Assembly (NCBI RefSeq): GCF_039523035.1
Contig: NZ_BAAAEN010000026.1
Span: forward strand, 1-64,000
Reading direction: 5' to 3'
Origin: Pigmentiphaga daeguensis
GTDB taxonomy: Bacteria > Pseudomonadota > Gammaproteobacteria > Burkholderiales > Burkholderiaceae_B
Length of the DNA: 64,000 bases
Positions 16,253 through 25,590 of the stretch are shown here, one piece after another. The notes under the pieces are model-generated. The model was not told the DNA's origin. It saw only the letters and a list, made by a program, of their open reading frames with translations, and did no database searches. The first letter of the stretch is position 1. Every line of letters starts with the position of its first letter. A program made the translations under genes and the position numbers.

Positions 16253-17212
16253 ATGATCCGAGCGTTCTGGCACGGCCTGATGGCGGCCATCCTCCTGGCG
16301 CCGTTCGCCCCGGCGGCGGCAGGCTACCCGGAACGGCCGATACGGCTCATCGTTCCCTTCGTGGCGGGCGGTTCGATCGACCGCGTGGCGCGCCTGCTGG
16401 CCGAGCGCATCCAGGCCCGGGTGGGGCAGCCGGTTATCGTCGACAACCGGACCGGCGCGACCGGCAACATCGGCACCCAGGCCGTCGTGGCGGCCCCGCC
16501 GGACGGCTACACGTTGCTGATGCAGACCTCGGCGCTGGCCATCACCCCATGGCTGTCCAGGCTGCCGTTCGACGTGGGGCGCGACCTCGTGCCCGTGACC
16601 CGCATCGCGCGTACCCCCTATGCCCTGGTCGTCAGGACCTCCCTGCCGGTGGAGTCGTTCGAGGCCTTCGTGGCCTACGCGGCCGCCCATCCCGGCAAGC
16701 TGACCTGTTCCAGCTACGGCGTGGGTTCGCCGCCGCACCTGGCCTTGGAGCTGATCAAGCAGGCGGCGTCGGTCGAGATCGTCCACGCCCCGTACCGGAG
16801 CTTCTCGCAGGCCGCCCCCAGCCTGGCCTCGGGGCAACTCGATTGCGGCATCGACACCCCGACGAATGTGCAGCCCCTGGTCGACATGGGCACCGTCCGT
16901 GTGCTGGGTGTGACCTCGGCCGAGCCATTCTTCCTGTTTCCGTCCGCCCAGCCCATGGCCCGCCGCTATCCGGGCACGGAGGTCGAAGGTTTCCAGTTGC
17001 TGTTCGCCGCCAGGGGGACGCCGCAGGACGTCGTGGACCGCATCCACGCCGAGTTCGCCCGCGTGCTGCGGGATCCCGACGTGGCGAAACAGCTTCGGGG
17101 CATGGGCTTCGTGCCGGTAGGCGACGACCCGCGGTCGGCGGCGGCCGGCTTCGCCAAGGACTACGCCCGCTTCGGCCAATTGATCAGGGAGCGTGGCATC
17201 CGCGCCGAATGA
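16253..17212 (+). CDS. Bug (TctC)-family tricarboxylate-type substrate-binding protein
   Basis: 319 residues, intact. A signal peptide (about 23 residues, cleavage after APAAA) precedes YPERPIRLIVPFVAGGSIDRVAR, VIVDNRTGATGNIG and PPDGYTLLM, the usual Bug ligand-loop motifs. Periplasmic receptor for an unknown carboxylate; no TctAB membrane genes are adjacent, as is common for orphan Bug genes. GGAG lies 7 bases before the start. Confidence 0.9.
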   Translation: MIRAFWHGLMAAILLAPFAPAAAGYPERPIRLIVPFVAGGSIDRVARLLAERIQARVGQPVIVDNRTGATGNIGTQAVVAAPPDGYTLLMQTSALAITPWLSRLPFDVGRDLVPVTRIARTPYALVVRTSLPVESFEAFVAYAAAHPGKLTCSSYGVGSPPHLALELIKQAASVEIVHAPYRSFSQAAPSLASGQLDCGIDTPTNVQPLVDMGTVRVLGVTSAEPFFLFPSAQPMARRYPGTEVEGFQLLFAARGTPQDVVDRIHAEFARVLRDPDVAKQLRGMGFVPVGDDPRSAAAGFAKDYARFGQLIRERGIRAE

Positions 17213-17260
17213 TCCGCCCGGCCCAAGGCCCACTCCCGGTCTGTGCGAGCCTCCTTTTAG

Positions 17261-17276
17261 CGTGAACAGGCCCTAG
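17261..17276. repeat. CGTGAACAGGYCCTAG element, copy 1
   Basis: CGTGAACAGGCCCTAG at the 3' end of the hydrolase gene; the CTA belongs to its stop codon on the minus strand. A copy with one difference lies at 39303-39318 at the 3' end of the adenine deaminase gene. The recurrence at two unrelated gene ends suggests a dispersed 3' motif. Confidence 0.45.
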
Positions 17277-18583
17277 TGGACGGTTGCCGTCCAGGCCGAG
17301 CCGGATCGGGCCACGGCGACGCGCAGGAGGACGATGGGCGAGGCATCCCCCGCTTCGCCGCGCGGCGGGCCCGCATCCACCTGGACGGTGCGCGTCACGC
17401 CGTGGGCCGCGGTGGCGATCTGCAGCATCGCCTTCCTGCCGGCGGGCGCCGCGTAGTTGTTCAAGCCCACGCTGAATATGCCGGCTTGCAGGCGCTGCGG
17501 ATCGCAGGTCGCGTGATAGTGTTCCGGCCCATGGCCCGCCGTGTTGTCCAGGTCTAGGGAGCCGCTGGCGCCCACGCGCGCGCCGTAGTGCACGTGGGCG
17601 CCGCCAGGTTCCAGCACGTGCAGGTCGATGTCGCCGTCGCCGTCCCAGGCCAGCGTGGCGGTGAAGAATCCCGGGCTTGCCCGGGGTTCGGCGGCCTTCA
17701 GCGCCAGCAGGCGATCGGCCATCAGCGCGCCGGCGGCGGACCGGCCGTTGCGGTCGGCGTCCAGGTAGGTCTCGATCAACTGATGGCCGGAAGGGTCCCG
17801 GGTCGACGGCGGGATCCAGAGATTGGGCGGCGGCGGGGTGCCCGGTACCACGCCGCGCAGGGCAGCGATGACCATGTCGTTGCCCGACAGCAGGTGGGGA
17901 CCGCTGGCGCGGGCCGATGCGGGCGCGATGTGGACCACCGCGAGCGCCGCCGGATCGGGTTGTGCGCGATAGGCGCCGTTCAGGAAGAAGTTGCCCTGCG
18001 AATGCCCCACCAGCAGGACGCCGCGTCCCAGGGCGTGCAGCGCGCGCAAGCGCAGCCGATGGGCGGCGTAGTCGATTCCGGTGGGCGGGGCGGCGGCGAA
18101 CGAGGTGGCATGCGCAAGCAGCCGCGCGTTGCGTGCCTCGGTCAGCGCGACGGCGAGGTCGCGGGCGCGAGGCAGCACGGCTGCTATCCGATGCCAGCCT
18201 TCCAGGCGGCCATCGACGATTTCCCAGAACAGCTCCCAGCGCTGGCGCACGGCATCGTCCAGTTCCGCGGCCCGCTGCGCGAAGACTTCGACCAGGTCTT
18301 CGATGCCCTCGCGCGTCCCGCGTTGCAAGCCGCTGGCGTTGTAGAACACCTCGGCGCCGATGGCGAGCGTCGCGCGTGCGGGGTGTGCGCGCAGCGCTTC
18401 GTCCAGCGCCCCGAGCAGGGCCCGCGCGCCGCTGGCTGCGGTATCGGGCGTATTCCAGACGCCGTTGAAGAAGGCCAGGGTGTGGGTATGGGCCGGACAC
18501 AGATCCGCCGCGTACGCACCTGGCGCCAGCATGCCAGCCATCGCCAGCAGCGTTCGTGTCCATCGGCGCAGCATCCTATTCAT
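17273..18583 (-). CDS. Exported alpha/beta hydrolase with C-terminal YfaP/DUF2135-like domain
   Basis: 436 residues with a signal peptide (residues 1-26, ending GAYAA). The middle holds a lipase-type nucleophile elbow GHSQG (193-197, Ser195). From about residue 318 a separate domain reads WDGDGDIDLHVLEPGG...HYG...GSLDLDNTAGHGPEHY, a pattern known from DUF2135/YfaP-type secreted proteins and rich in Asp, so possibly metal-binding. Probably periplasmic or secreted; substrate unknown. The start overlaps the upstream lipoprotein stop by 8 bases, so the two are coupled. Confidence 0.7.
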   Translation of the reverse strand: MNRMLRRWTRTLLAMAGMLAPGAYAADLCPAHTHTLAFFNGVWNTPDTAASGARALLGALDEALRAHPARATLAIGAEVFYNASGLQRGTREGIEDLVEVFAQRAAELDDAVRQRWELFWEIVDGRLEGWHRIAAVLPRARDLAVALTEARNARLLAHATSFAAAPPTGIDYAAHRLRLRALHALGRGVLLVGHSQGNFFLNGAYRAQPDPAALAVVHIAPASARASGPHLLSGNDMVIAALRGVVPGTPPPPNLWIPPSTRDPSGHQLIETYLDADRNGRSAAGALMADRLLALKAAEPRASPGFFTATLAWDGDGDIDLHVLEPGGAHVHYGARVGASGSLDLDNTAGHGPEHYHATCDPQRLQAGIFSVGLNNYAAPAGRKAMLQIATAAHGVTRTVQVDAGPPRGEAGDASPIVLLRVAVARSGSAWTATVH

Positions 18584-19082
18584 CGCAGCCGTCCCCGGCG
18601 GGTAGCGACAGGATGGCGCCGTCCAGCGCCGCGGAATAATCGAGATAGGCAAGGACCCGGGCCTTGGTGTTGGCGGACATCTTGCGCATGTCGGCCACCG
18701 CGTCGGCGCCCTCGGTGCTGGAGCCGCTGCGCGCCATCACGCATGACACGGCCAGGGTGGTGCGCCACGCGGCCTCCTGCGCGGCGACGGAGTCGCCGCG
18801 GACCAGCAAGGCGTCGCGGAACGCGCGGGCCAGTTGCCTGAGCGCGTCCTGCCGCGCCGGCGCTCCGCCCTGGCGCGCGATCCAGGCGTCGATGTCGTCG
18901 CGTACGCCATTGCCGTCGGCGTCGGGCCCGCCCAGGTCCTCGGAGCGATCCAGGACGGGAAGCGCGCCCTGGCGTTCCAGGTCTTCGATGGACCGCGCCT
19001 GTAACGGAGCGGGGTCTTCCCCGCCGCAGGCGGCAAGCAGGGACAGGAGGGACACGAGCATCCCCAGGTGGCGCGGTGTCAT
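18576..19082 (-). CDS. Small lipoprotein with an EF-hand-like motif
   Basis: 168 residues. A lipoprotein signal with lipobox LSLLAAC is followed by a mature region of mostly polar helices. DADGNGVRDDIDAWI (about residues 53-67) fits a calcium-binding loop of the thrombospondin-3/EF-hand type. Probably anchored to the outer membrane. It overlaps the exported hydrolase by 8 bases (ATGAATAG), so they are likely produced together. No named family recognised. Confidence 0.7.
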   Translation of the reverse strand: MTPRHLGMLVSLLSLLAACGGEDPAPLQARSIEDLERQGALPVLDRSEDLGGPDADGNGVRDDIDAWIARQGGAPARQDALRQLARAFRDALLVRGDSVAAQEAAWRTTLAVSCVMARSGSSTEGADAVADMRKMSANTKARVLAYLDYSAALDGAILSLPAGDGCDE

Positions 19083-19306
19083 GGCGTTTCCCAAGCGTGG
19101 CGTCCTTCGCCTGCATGGCGAGGGCGTCCCGGCCGGCACGGCGCGGGCGAGGTGCCATTAGGCCGGGATCCGGGCGTGTCCGGGGCGCGCGTGCGCATGG
19201 TCGTCCGTGGGGGCTTGTGCGTAGGCCCGGCGGCGGGCGCCTTTGCCAAGCGGCGCCGATCGCGCCACACTTGCGCCGGGTCTTGTTTTTCCAGACATGC
19301 CAGAAC

Positions 19307-20335
19307 ATGAGAAGATCGCATCGCACCTGGCTGGCCATACTGTCCGCGTCGCTGGTGCCGGCAACCGCGGCACACGCCCAGTCGTCCCTCACCCTGTACG
19401 GCGTGGTCGACGCCGGCATCTACCGCCTGGCGCGCGGCGCCACCTCCATCGGCAACATCCAGCGCAGTTATTGGGGCATCAAGGGTTCGGAGGACCTGGG
19501 CAGCGGCTATGCCGCCATGTTCCACCTCCAGTCGCGCTTCGAGATCGACACCGGCCGCCTGGAGGCCAGCGGCGGCGCGCCCCTGTTCTACGGCGAATCC
19601 ACCGTGGGCGTGAAGGGGCCCTTCGGCCAGCTGCGGCTGGGACGGGCGATGACTCCCATGTGGGCGCTCGATTGGCAGTTCGACCCCTGGTACAACTTCG
19701 ATCGCGTGGCTTCCATCGCCTGGCAGATCTACCATCCGGCGTACCGGACCGACCCTTATCGCAACGGGCCGGCGGGCGACTACAACCGCGCGAACAACGG
19801 CGTGTTCTACGACTCGCCGGTCGCGCGCGGCTGGTCGGTGCACCTGGCGGCCAACGGCGAGCGCAGCAAGGTGCCCGATGCCAACGGCACGGTCGAAAGC
19901 AAGCGGGGGCTGGCGGCCGGAATCAACTACGACGACGGCTCGGCGACCTTGCTGGTTTCCGCCGAACGCAACAGCGTGAACGACAAGACCTATTTCGTCG
20001 GGCTGGCCTACGGCTCGGGCCCGACGCGGGTGATGGCCTCCGCCAGCCTGACCGAGCTGACGACCGCCAGCCAGGTGTTCCTGGGCGAGGCCCGCCGGCG
20101 CCGCACCAGCGCCATGCTGGCCGCGACCCACCGCATCGGCGCGGCCACGCTCAAGATCGGCGTGGGCCGGGACTTCCAGGGCTACGGCCGCAGCGGCGCG
20201 ACCGACTATGTCAGCGCCGGCGTGTCGTATGCGCTGTCCAGGCGCACGCAGGTCTACGCCGGGGTGGGCCACGGGCGGCCATCCAACGACGGCAGCCGGA
20301 CCAACGTGGGCATGGGCGTGAACCACAGTTTTTGA
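19307..20335 (+). CDS. General outer-membrane porin (Burkholderiales type)
   Basis: 342 residues. The signal peptide ends at AHAQ, and the mature start SSLTLYGVVDAGIYR is typical of trimeric 16-strand porins of betaproteobacteria, as are GIKGSEDLGSGYAAMFHLQ, FGQLRLGR and the C-terminal aromatic residue (VNHSF) needed for BAM insertion. It forms a passive channel in the outer membrane. Somewhat shorter than the ~360-380 residues of abundant porins, so perhaps a minor, regulated one. Confidence 0.9.
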   Translation: MRRSHRTWLAILSASLVPATAAHAQSSLTLYGVVDAGIYRLARGATSIGNIQRSYWGIKGSEDLGSGYAAMFHLQSRFEIDTGRLEASGGAPLFYGESTVGVKGPFGQLRLGRAMTPMWALDWQFDPWYNFDRVASIAWQIYHPAYRTDPYRNGPAGDYNRANNGVFYDSPVARGWSVHLAANGERSKVPDANGTVESKRGLAAGINYDDGSATLLVSAERNSVNDKTYFVGLAYGSGPTRVMASASLTELTTASQVFLGEARRRRTSAMLAATHRIGAATLKIGVGRDFQGYGRSGATDYVSAGVSYALSRRTQVYAGVGHGRPSNDGSRTNVGMGVNHSF

Positions 20336-20412
20336 AGACCGCGCTGTCGCTACGCGTTACAGACGTTGCGCCTCGGCGCCTCTACCATGGCAGCGACGTT
20401 CGAGGAGCCATG

Positions 20413-21342
20413 ATGGCAGGAAGCAGCTTTTTCGCCTTGCTCGACGATATCGCGTCGGTCCTGGACGACATCTCGTTGATGACCAAGGTTGCCGCCAAGA
20501 AGACGGCGGGCGTGCTGGGCGACGATCTCGCGCTGAACGCCCAGCAGGTGACCGGCGTGTCGGTGAACCGCGAATTGCCGGTCGTGTGGGCCGTGGCCAA
20601 GGGCTCGCTGCGCAACAAGGCCATCCTGGTGCCGGCGGCGCTGATCATCAGCGCCTTCGCGCCATGGGCGATCCTGCCGCTGCTGATGGTGGGCGGCGCC
20701 TTCCTGTGCTTCGAGGGCGCCGAGAAGCTGGCGGCGAAATTCCTGCCCGCGCATGACAAGGCGGCCCGGCACGACGAACGGCGCAAGGCCCTGGAGGACC
20801 CCGGCGTGGACATGGTGGCCTTCGAGCGGGACAAGATCCGCGGCGCCGTGCGGACCGATTTCATCCTGTCCGCCGAAATCGTCGCGATCGCGCTGGGGAC
20901 CGTGGCCGGGGCGGACTTCGGCACGCAGGTGGCCGTGCTGGTGGGCATCGCGCTGTTGATGACGATCGGGGTCTACGGCATCGTGGCCGGCGTGGTGAAG
21001 CTGGACGATGCCGGGGCATATCTGGGGGCGAGGCGGTCCGCGGTGGCGCGCGCGGTGGGAAGGAGCATCGTCGGCGCCGCGCCGTTCCTGATGCGCGGCC
21101 TGTCGGTCGTCGGCACGGTGGCCATGTTCGCAGTGGGCGGCTCCATCCTGACGCATGGGCTCGAAGCCGTGCACGGTGGCATCGAACGCCTGGCGCATGG
21201 GGCGGCCAGCCTGCCCGTGATCGGCGCGGTGGCGGCGGCGGTGCTGCCCGTGCTGCTCAATATCGCGTTCGGCGTGCTGGCCGGCGCGGCGATCGTGTTC
21301 GTGGTCGAACTGGCCCGCAGGCTGCTGCGCAGGCAGGGGTAG
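20413..21342 (+). CDS. DUF808 (YedI-like) inner-membrane protein
   Basis: 309 residues. The start AGSSFFALLDDIASVLDDISLMTKVAAKKTAGVLGDDLALNA is diagnostic for DUF808, followed by about six hydrophobic segments. Function is unknown in all bacteria. ATG 20413 is preferred over 20410 because GAGGAG lies 5 bases upstream. It appears to be a single gene, convergent with the next one with a one-base gap. Confidence 0.85.
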   Translation: MAGSSFFALLDDIASVLDDISLMTKVAAKKTAGVLGDDLALNAQQVTGVSVNRELPVVWAVAKGSLRNKAILVPAALIISAFAPWAILPLLMVGGAFLCFEGAEKLAAKFLPAHDKAARHDERRKALEDPGVDMVAFERDKIRGAVRTDFILSAEIVAIALGTVAGADFGTQVAVLVGIALLMTIGVYGIVAGVVKLDDAGAYLGARRSAVARAVGRSIVGAAPFLMRGLSVVGTVAMFAVGGSILTHGLEAVHGGIERLAHGAASLPVIGAVAAAVLPVLLNIAFGVLAGAAIVFVVELARRLLRRQG

Positions 21343-21343
21343 G

Positions 21344-22399
21344 CTAGGGCGCCGCGGCCGGTTCCTGGTCGCCTTCCACGCGAAAGCGCAGCGTGCCTAT
21401 CATCTGGCCGGTGTCCGTCACCACCTTGACCTGCCAGCGGCCGCCGGAGTCGGCGGGAAAATTCTGCTTGTGGGTCCAGGCCCGGTAGCCTTCCTTGCGG
21501 CCGCCGCGGATGTCCAGCGCGATGCGGTCGACCTCGCGTCCGTCGTGCAGCCAGACGTGGTAGATGTGTTCCTCCAGGCCCAGCGGGGCATTGATCGCGG
21601 TATAGGCATAGATGCCCTGATCGCGCATCTGGGCGGGCGTCACGGCGCGCAGGCGTTCGCCCGCTTTCATGTTGAGGCTGTCCATGCTGGTCGAGATGGC
21701 GACCTCGGTCAGCCACAGCGTGGCGGGCGGTACCCACAGGCGCAGCAGCCATCCCACCGAGCCGAGCGCCAGCATCAGTCCCACGACCGCCCACCTGCGC
21801 CAGCGGGCATCCAGCGAAACCAGCTCGGCCAGCGTGGGGAAGGACAGCAGCACCGCCACGCCCAGCGCCAGCTTGTAGCTATTGCCCGTCGGGATGTGCA
21901 GGACCAGTGGCAGCGCGGTCAGCAGCACCACGAACAGCGTGAAGGTGTGGTAGGTCAGGAACACCCACCTGCGGGTCGACAGCCACCGGAAGTACAGCGG
22001 ATCGACCAGCGCTATCAGCGCCGCGGCGCCAACGAGCCCGGTGAACAGCGCCTGGCCGCTGTTCCAGGTGGTGGCGGTGTACAGGAAGGGCAGCACGAAG
22101 AACAGGCCTTCCTGGTGGATCATCTGCGTGCCGTAGCGCAGCACCGGTATGGGTATGGTCCACCCGAAGCGCTGTGCGATGCGCCGTCGCAGCGCGCGCT
22201 CGAGCATCAGCCAGATCCAGCTCAGCAGCATGACCGCGGCAATGACGCGGGCAAAGGACTCGTGGCGCTCGACGGTGAAAAAGCTGACCACCCCGGAAGC
22301 GAAGCCGAAGGCCGCGATGGTGCCGGGGTAGCGCTGGGCCAGCGCGAGGAGGCGAAGAGGGATGGTTTTCCAGATAGGCACGACAGGCCGGCCGGGCAT
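21344..22399 (-). CDS. DUF5924/DUF2914 family membrane protein
   Basis: 351 residues with roughly eight membrane helices in the first 240 residues (e.g. AAFGFASGVVSFFTVERHESFARVIAAVMLLSW, FTLFVVLLTALPLVLHIPTG). A soluble C-terminal beta domain (about residues 250-345, ending RWQVKVVTDTGQMIGTLRFRVE) is typical of DUF2914. Function unknown. ATG 22399 chosen because the longer frame has no membrane or signal character; its ribosome site is weak. Confidence 0.72.
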   Translation of the reverse strand: MPGRPVVPIWKTIPLRLLALAQRYPGTIAAFGFASGVVSFFTVERHESFARVIAAVMLLSWIWLMLERALRRRIAQRFGWTIPIPVLRYGTQMIHQEGLFFVLPFLYTATTWNSGQALFTGLVGAAALIALVDPLYFRWLSTRRWVFLTYHTFTLFVVLLTALPLVLHIPTGNSYKLALGVAVLLSFPTLAELVSLDARWRRWAVVGLMLALGSVGWLLRLWVPPATLWLTEVAISTSMDSLNMKAGERLRAVTPAQMRDQGIYAYTAINAPLGLEEHIYHVWLHDGREVDRIALDIRGGRKEGYRAWTHKQNFPADSGGRWQVKVVTDTGQMIGTLRFRVEGDQEPAAAP

Positions 22400-22551
22400 G
22401 CAAAAAGTGCCGGGCGCCGCACCTGCGGGAAGCGGGCCTTGAGCAGACCGGTGCGTGAATCTTAGCACCGGGCGGGACGGGGCCGGCATGGCGCGGCTGG
22501 GCATGAAACTTGTTGACGCGCCCCCCTCTGTCCAGCCCCGAGGAGGCTCCC

Positions 22552-25056
22552 ATGCCAGCTCCACCGCGTTACGGACTCCTGATCGCCACCGGCGCCGTGC
22601 TCGTCCTGCTCGGGATTGCGCTGATGGTGGGAGGAGCGTGGCTGATCTATCTGGACGGATCCTGGTACTACCTCGTGGCGGGGATCGTGATGGCGGTCTG
22701 CGGGGTCCGCCTGGCCGCGGGCCATGTGTCGGCGATCTGGCTCTACGCCGCGCTGGTGCTGGGCACGCTGGCCTGGGCGCTGTGGGAGTCGGGGCTGGAC
22801 TGGTGGCCGTTGGCCGCGCGCGGCGACGTGCTGTTCGTGCTGGGCCTGTTCCTGTTGACGCCCTGGATACGTCGCAGGCTGGAGCCCCCGAGCCTGGAGA
22901 CCGGGGCGCTGCTGTCGCCGTCGGGACCGCTGTTGCGTGCCCGCGCGGGGCTGGCGGTGGCGCTGGGGGCGTTTCTGGCGGTCGGCGTCGTCTCCTGGTT
23001 CGTCGACCTGCATCAATTGCGCGGCAGCTTCACGGAAGAAGCGCCCGCCGCCGCGCCGGGACCGGTGGCGGGCGAGGAATGGACCGCCTATGGCGGAACC
23101 GGCCGCGGGCAGCGCTATTCCGCGCTGGGGCAGATCACGCCCGGCAACGTCGGGCGCCTGGAGCAGGCCTGGGTATTCCGCACCGGCGACGTCCGGGGCA
23201 GGGAAGGCGATCCCGAGGAGACGACCTTCCAGGCCACGCCGCTCAAGATAGGCAATCGGCTCTTCCTTTGCACGCCTCACCAGTCGGTTATCGCGCTGGA
23301 CGCGACCACCGGTCGCGAACTGTGGCGATACGACCCGCACGTGCAGGACAGGCTGGCGCTGCAACACCTGACCTGCCGGGGCCTGTCCTACTATCCCGGC
23401 GATGCCGCGCAGCCGGATTCCGCTCCGGCCGCCGCCGCGCCCTCGCCCCCGGCGCCGGCGCCGGCGAACGGACCGGCTCCCACCGCCGGCCAACCGGTGG
23501 CCGCGAACGATGGCAGGACCTCCGCCCGCTGTCCGGCCAAATTGTTCATGCCGACGGCGGACGGCCGCGTCATCGCGCTCGATCCCGACAGCGGCGGCGT
23601 CTGCACCGACTTCGGCGGCGGCACCGGGCAGATCGACCTGTGGCGCAACATGCCCAACGTCCGCCCGGGCTCCTATTACTCCACCTCGCCCGTGGTGGTC
23701 GCGCGCGGACTCATCATCGTGGGCGGCACGGTGCTGGACAACGTCTCGGTGAACGAGGCCTCGGGCGTGATCCGCGCATTCGACATACGCACGGGCCGGC
23801 TCGTGTGGAACTGGGATTCGGGCAACCCCGAGGACACCGAGCCCATTGCCGAAGGGCGTACCTATACGGCCAATTCCCCCAACAGCTGGTCCATCTCCAG
23901 CGTGGACGAGGAGCTGGGCATGGTCTACGTGCCGCTGGGCAACCAGCCGCCCGACCAATGGGGCGGCAACCGCAGCGAGGGCGCGGAGAAATTCTCGTCG
24001 TCGGTGGTGGCGCTGGACCTGGAGACGGGCCGCGTGCGCTGGTCGTTCCAGACCGTGCACCACGACTTGTGGGACTACGACGTGCCGGCGCAGCCCACGC
24101 TCATCGACCTGACGATGGGGGGCGCGACCGTCCCGGCCCTGGTCCAGCCGACCAAGCAGGGCGAACTCTACGTGCTGGACCGCCGCACGGGGCGTCCGCT
24201 GCTGCCCGTTACCGAGAAGCTGGCGCCCCAGGGCGCCGCGCGGGGAGACCGGGCCGCGCCCACGCAACCGGTATCGGCGCTGTCCTACGACCCGCCGCCC
24301 TTGACCGGCGCCAGCATGTGGGGGGCGACGATGTTCGACCAGCTCGCCTGCCGCATCAGGTTCCATCAACTGCGCTACGAGGGCCGGTACACGCCGCCGT
24401 CCACGCAGGGCTCGCTGATCTATCCGGGCAACTTCGGCGTCTTCAACTGGGGCGGGATCGCCGTCGATCCGCGGCGCCAGATCGCCTTCACGACACCCAC
24501 CTATCTTGCGTTCGTCTCGCAACTGGTCCCGCGCAAGAACGACAAGAGCCTGTACGTGCAGGGCTCGGAGCGGCCCAATGACAGCCTGCCTGCCCTGAAC
24601 GAGAACTTCGGCGCGCCGTTCGCCGTCAAGCTGAGCGCCTTTACGTCGCCGCTGGGCCTGCCGTGCCAGGCGCCGCCCTGGGGTTACGTGGCCGGAGCCG
24701 ACCTGCGTACCGGTGAAATCGTCTGGCGACACAAGAACGGCACCGTGCGCGACAGCTCGCCCTTGCCGTTGCCTTTCCGGATGGGCGTGCCCAACCTGGG
24801 CGGTCCCATCATGACGGCAGGAGGCGTGGCCTTCCTGTCGGGAACGCTGGACAACTACGTGCGCGCCTATGACGTGCGCGACGGCAGGCAACTGTGGGAG
24901 GCCCGCCTGCCTGCGGGCGGCCAGGCCACGCCCATGACCTACGCGGGTGCCGACGGCCGCCAGTACCTGCTGGTGGTGGCCGGCGGCCACGGTTCACTGG
25001 GCACCAAGGCGGGAGACTACGTGATCGCCTACGCCTTGCCCGGAGACGGGAGGTAG
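22552..25056 (+). CDS. Membrane-bound PQQ-dependent glucose/quinate/shikimate-type dehydrogenase
   Basis: 834 residues. Five N-terminal membrane helices (about residues 5-165) and an eight-bladed PQQ propeller with the usual WTAYGGTGRGQRYS and W-type repeats identify the Gcd/QuiA family. These oxidise sugars or quinate in the periplasm and reduce ubiquinone in the membrane. A Pro/Ala-rich insertion of about 40 residues lies near residues 284-325, before CPAKLFMPTADGR. Glucose versus quinate specificity cannot be decided. Strong ribosome site GAGGAGG. No pqq genes nearby. Confidence 0.88.
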   Translation: MPAPPRYGLLIATGAVLVLLGIALMVGGAWLIYLDGSWYYLVAGIVMAVCGVRLAAGHVSAIWLYAALVLGTLAWALWESGLDWWPLAARGDVLFVLGLFLLTPWIRRRLEPPSLETGALLSPSGPLLRARAGLAVALGAFLAVGVVSWFVDLHQLRGSFTEEAPAAAPGPVAGEEWTAYGGTGRGQRYSALGQITPGNVGRLEQAWVFRTGDVRGREGDPEETTFQATPLKIGNRLFLCTPHQSVIALDATTGRELWRYDPHVQDRLALQHLTCRGLSYYPGDAAQPDSAPAAAAPSPPAPAPANGPAPTAGQPVAANDGRTSARCPAKLFMPTADGRVIALDPDSGGVCTDFGGGTGQIDLWRNMPNVRPGSYYSTSPVVVARGLIIVGGTVLDNVSVNEASGVIRAFDIRTGRLVWNWDSGNPEDTEPIAEGRTYTANSPNSWSISSVDEELGMVYVPLGNQPPDQWGGNRSEGAEKFSSSVVALDLETGRVRWSFQTVHHDLWDYDVPAQPTLIDLTMGGATVPALVQPTKQGELYVLDRRTGRPLLPVTEKLAPQGAARGDRAAPTQPVSALSYDPPPLTGASMWGATMFDQLACRIRFHQLRYEGRYTPPSTQGSLIYPGNFGVFNWGGIAVDPRRQIAFTTPTYLAFVSQLVPRKNDKSLYVQGSERPNDSLPALNENFGAPFAVKLSAFTSPLGLPCQAPPWGYVAGADLRTGEIVWRHKNGTVRDSSPLPLPFRMGVPNLGGPIMTAGGVAFLSGTLDNYVRAYDVRDGRQLWEARLPAGGQATPMTYAGADGRQYLLVVAGGHGSLGTKAGDYVIAYALPGDGR

Positions 25057-25067
25057 CGGGGCCGGCC

Positions 25068-25490
25068 TCAGGGCGCGACCTGTACCATCCAGGTCACGCC
25101 GAAGCGGTCCGTCACCATGCCGAAGCGCGACGAGAAGAAGGTGGGCGTCATCGGCGCGATCACGGTCCCGCCGTCGCCCAGGGCCGCGAACTTGCGTTCG
25201 GCATCGGCGTCGTCGGCCACGCTGAGCGCCAGCGAGACACCCTTGAATTCGGCCGGGCCCTTGCACATGCCGTCCGATCCCATCACGACGGCATCGCCGA
25301 TCTGCAGCGACATGTGCATGATCTTGTCTTCCGACCCGGGCGGCGGCGCGCAGTTCTCGTTGTCGCCCGAGGCCGGAGGGCCGTCCTTGAAACGCAGCAT
25401 CATCGTGACCTGGGCGCCGAGCGCCTTGGCGTAGAACTCGGCCGCTTCCTCGGCCCGGCCTTCGAAGAACAGATAGGGCTGGATGTGCAT
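25068..25490 (-). CDS. VOC-family (PhnB/glyoxalase-like) protein
   Basis: 140 residues of the PhnB/3-demethylubiquinone-9 methyltransferase-like branch of the vicinal-oxygen-chelate fold: IQPYLFFEGRAEEAAEFYAKALGA, then MHMSLQIGDAVVMGSD and the end DRFGVTWMV. Most such proteins have no known reaction. Start ATG 25490 has GAGGAGACC upstream. It is divergent from a TetR gene across a long dyad and is probably its target. Confidence 0.82.
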   Translation of the reverse strand: MHIQPYLFFEGRAEEAAEFYAKALGAQVTMMLRFKDGPPASGDNENCAPPPGSEDKIMHMSLQIGDAVVMGSDGMCKGPAEFKGVSLALSVADDADAERKFAALGDGGTVIAPMTPTFFSSRFGMVTDRFGVTWMVQVAP

Positions 25491-25532
25491 GACGGTCTCC
25501 TCGTCTGACTGCTGGATGAAGGGGATGGGTTT

Positions 25533-25579
25533 GTGGACGCTGTACACATAAGTTATCAGAGATAATGTACAGTGTCCAC
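25533..25579. promoter_or_regulatory. Inverted repeat between VOC gene and tetR
   Basis: Arms GTGGACGCTGTACA (25533-25546) and TGTACAGTGTCCAC (25566-25579), 13 of 14 bases complementary, separated by 19 bases. A second shorter dyad, TTATC-AGA-GATAA, lies between them. The far arm ends 11 bases before the tetR start, so binding would block both divergent promoters. Confidence 0.65.
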
Positions 25580-25590
25580 ATGGAGTTCCC

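Noticed and set aside
22462..24990. 842-codon open frame antisense to the PQQ dehydrogenase
   Set aside because: No recognisable domain, His/Arg/Gln-rich composition typical of antisense frames in GC-rich genes, and the plus-strand dehydrogenase is full length with clear motifs.
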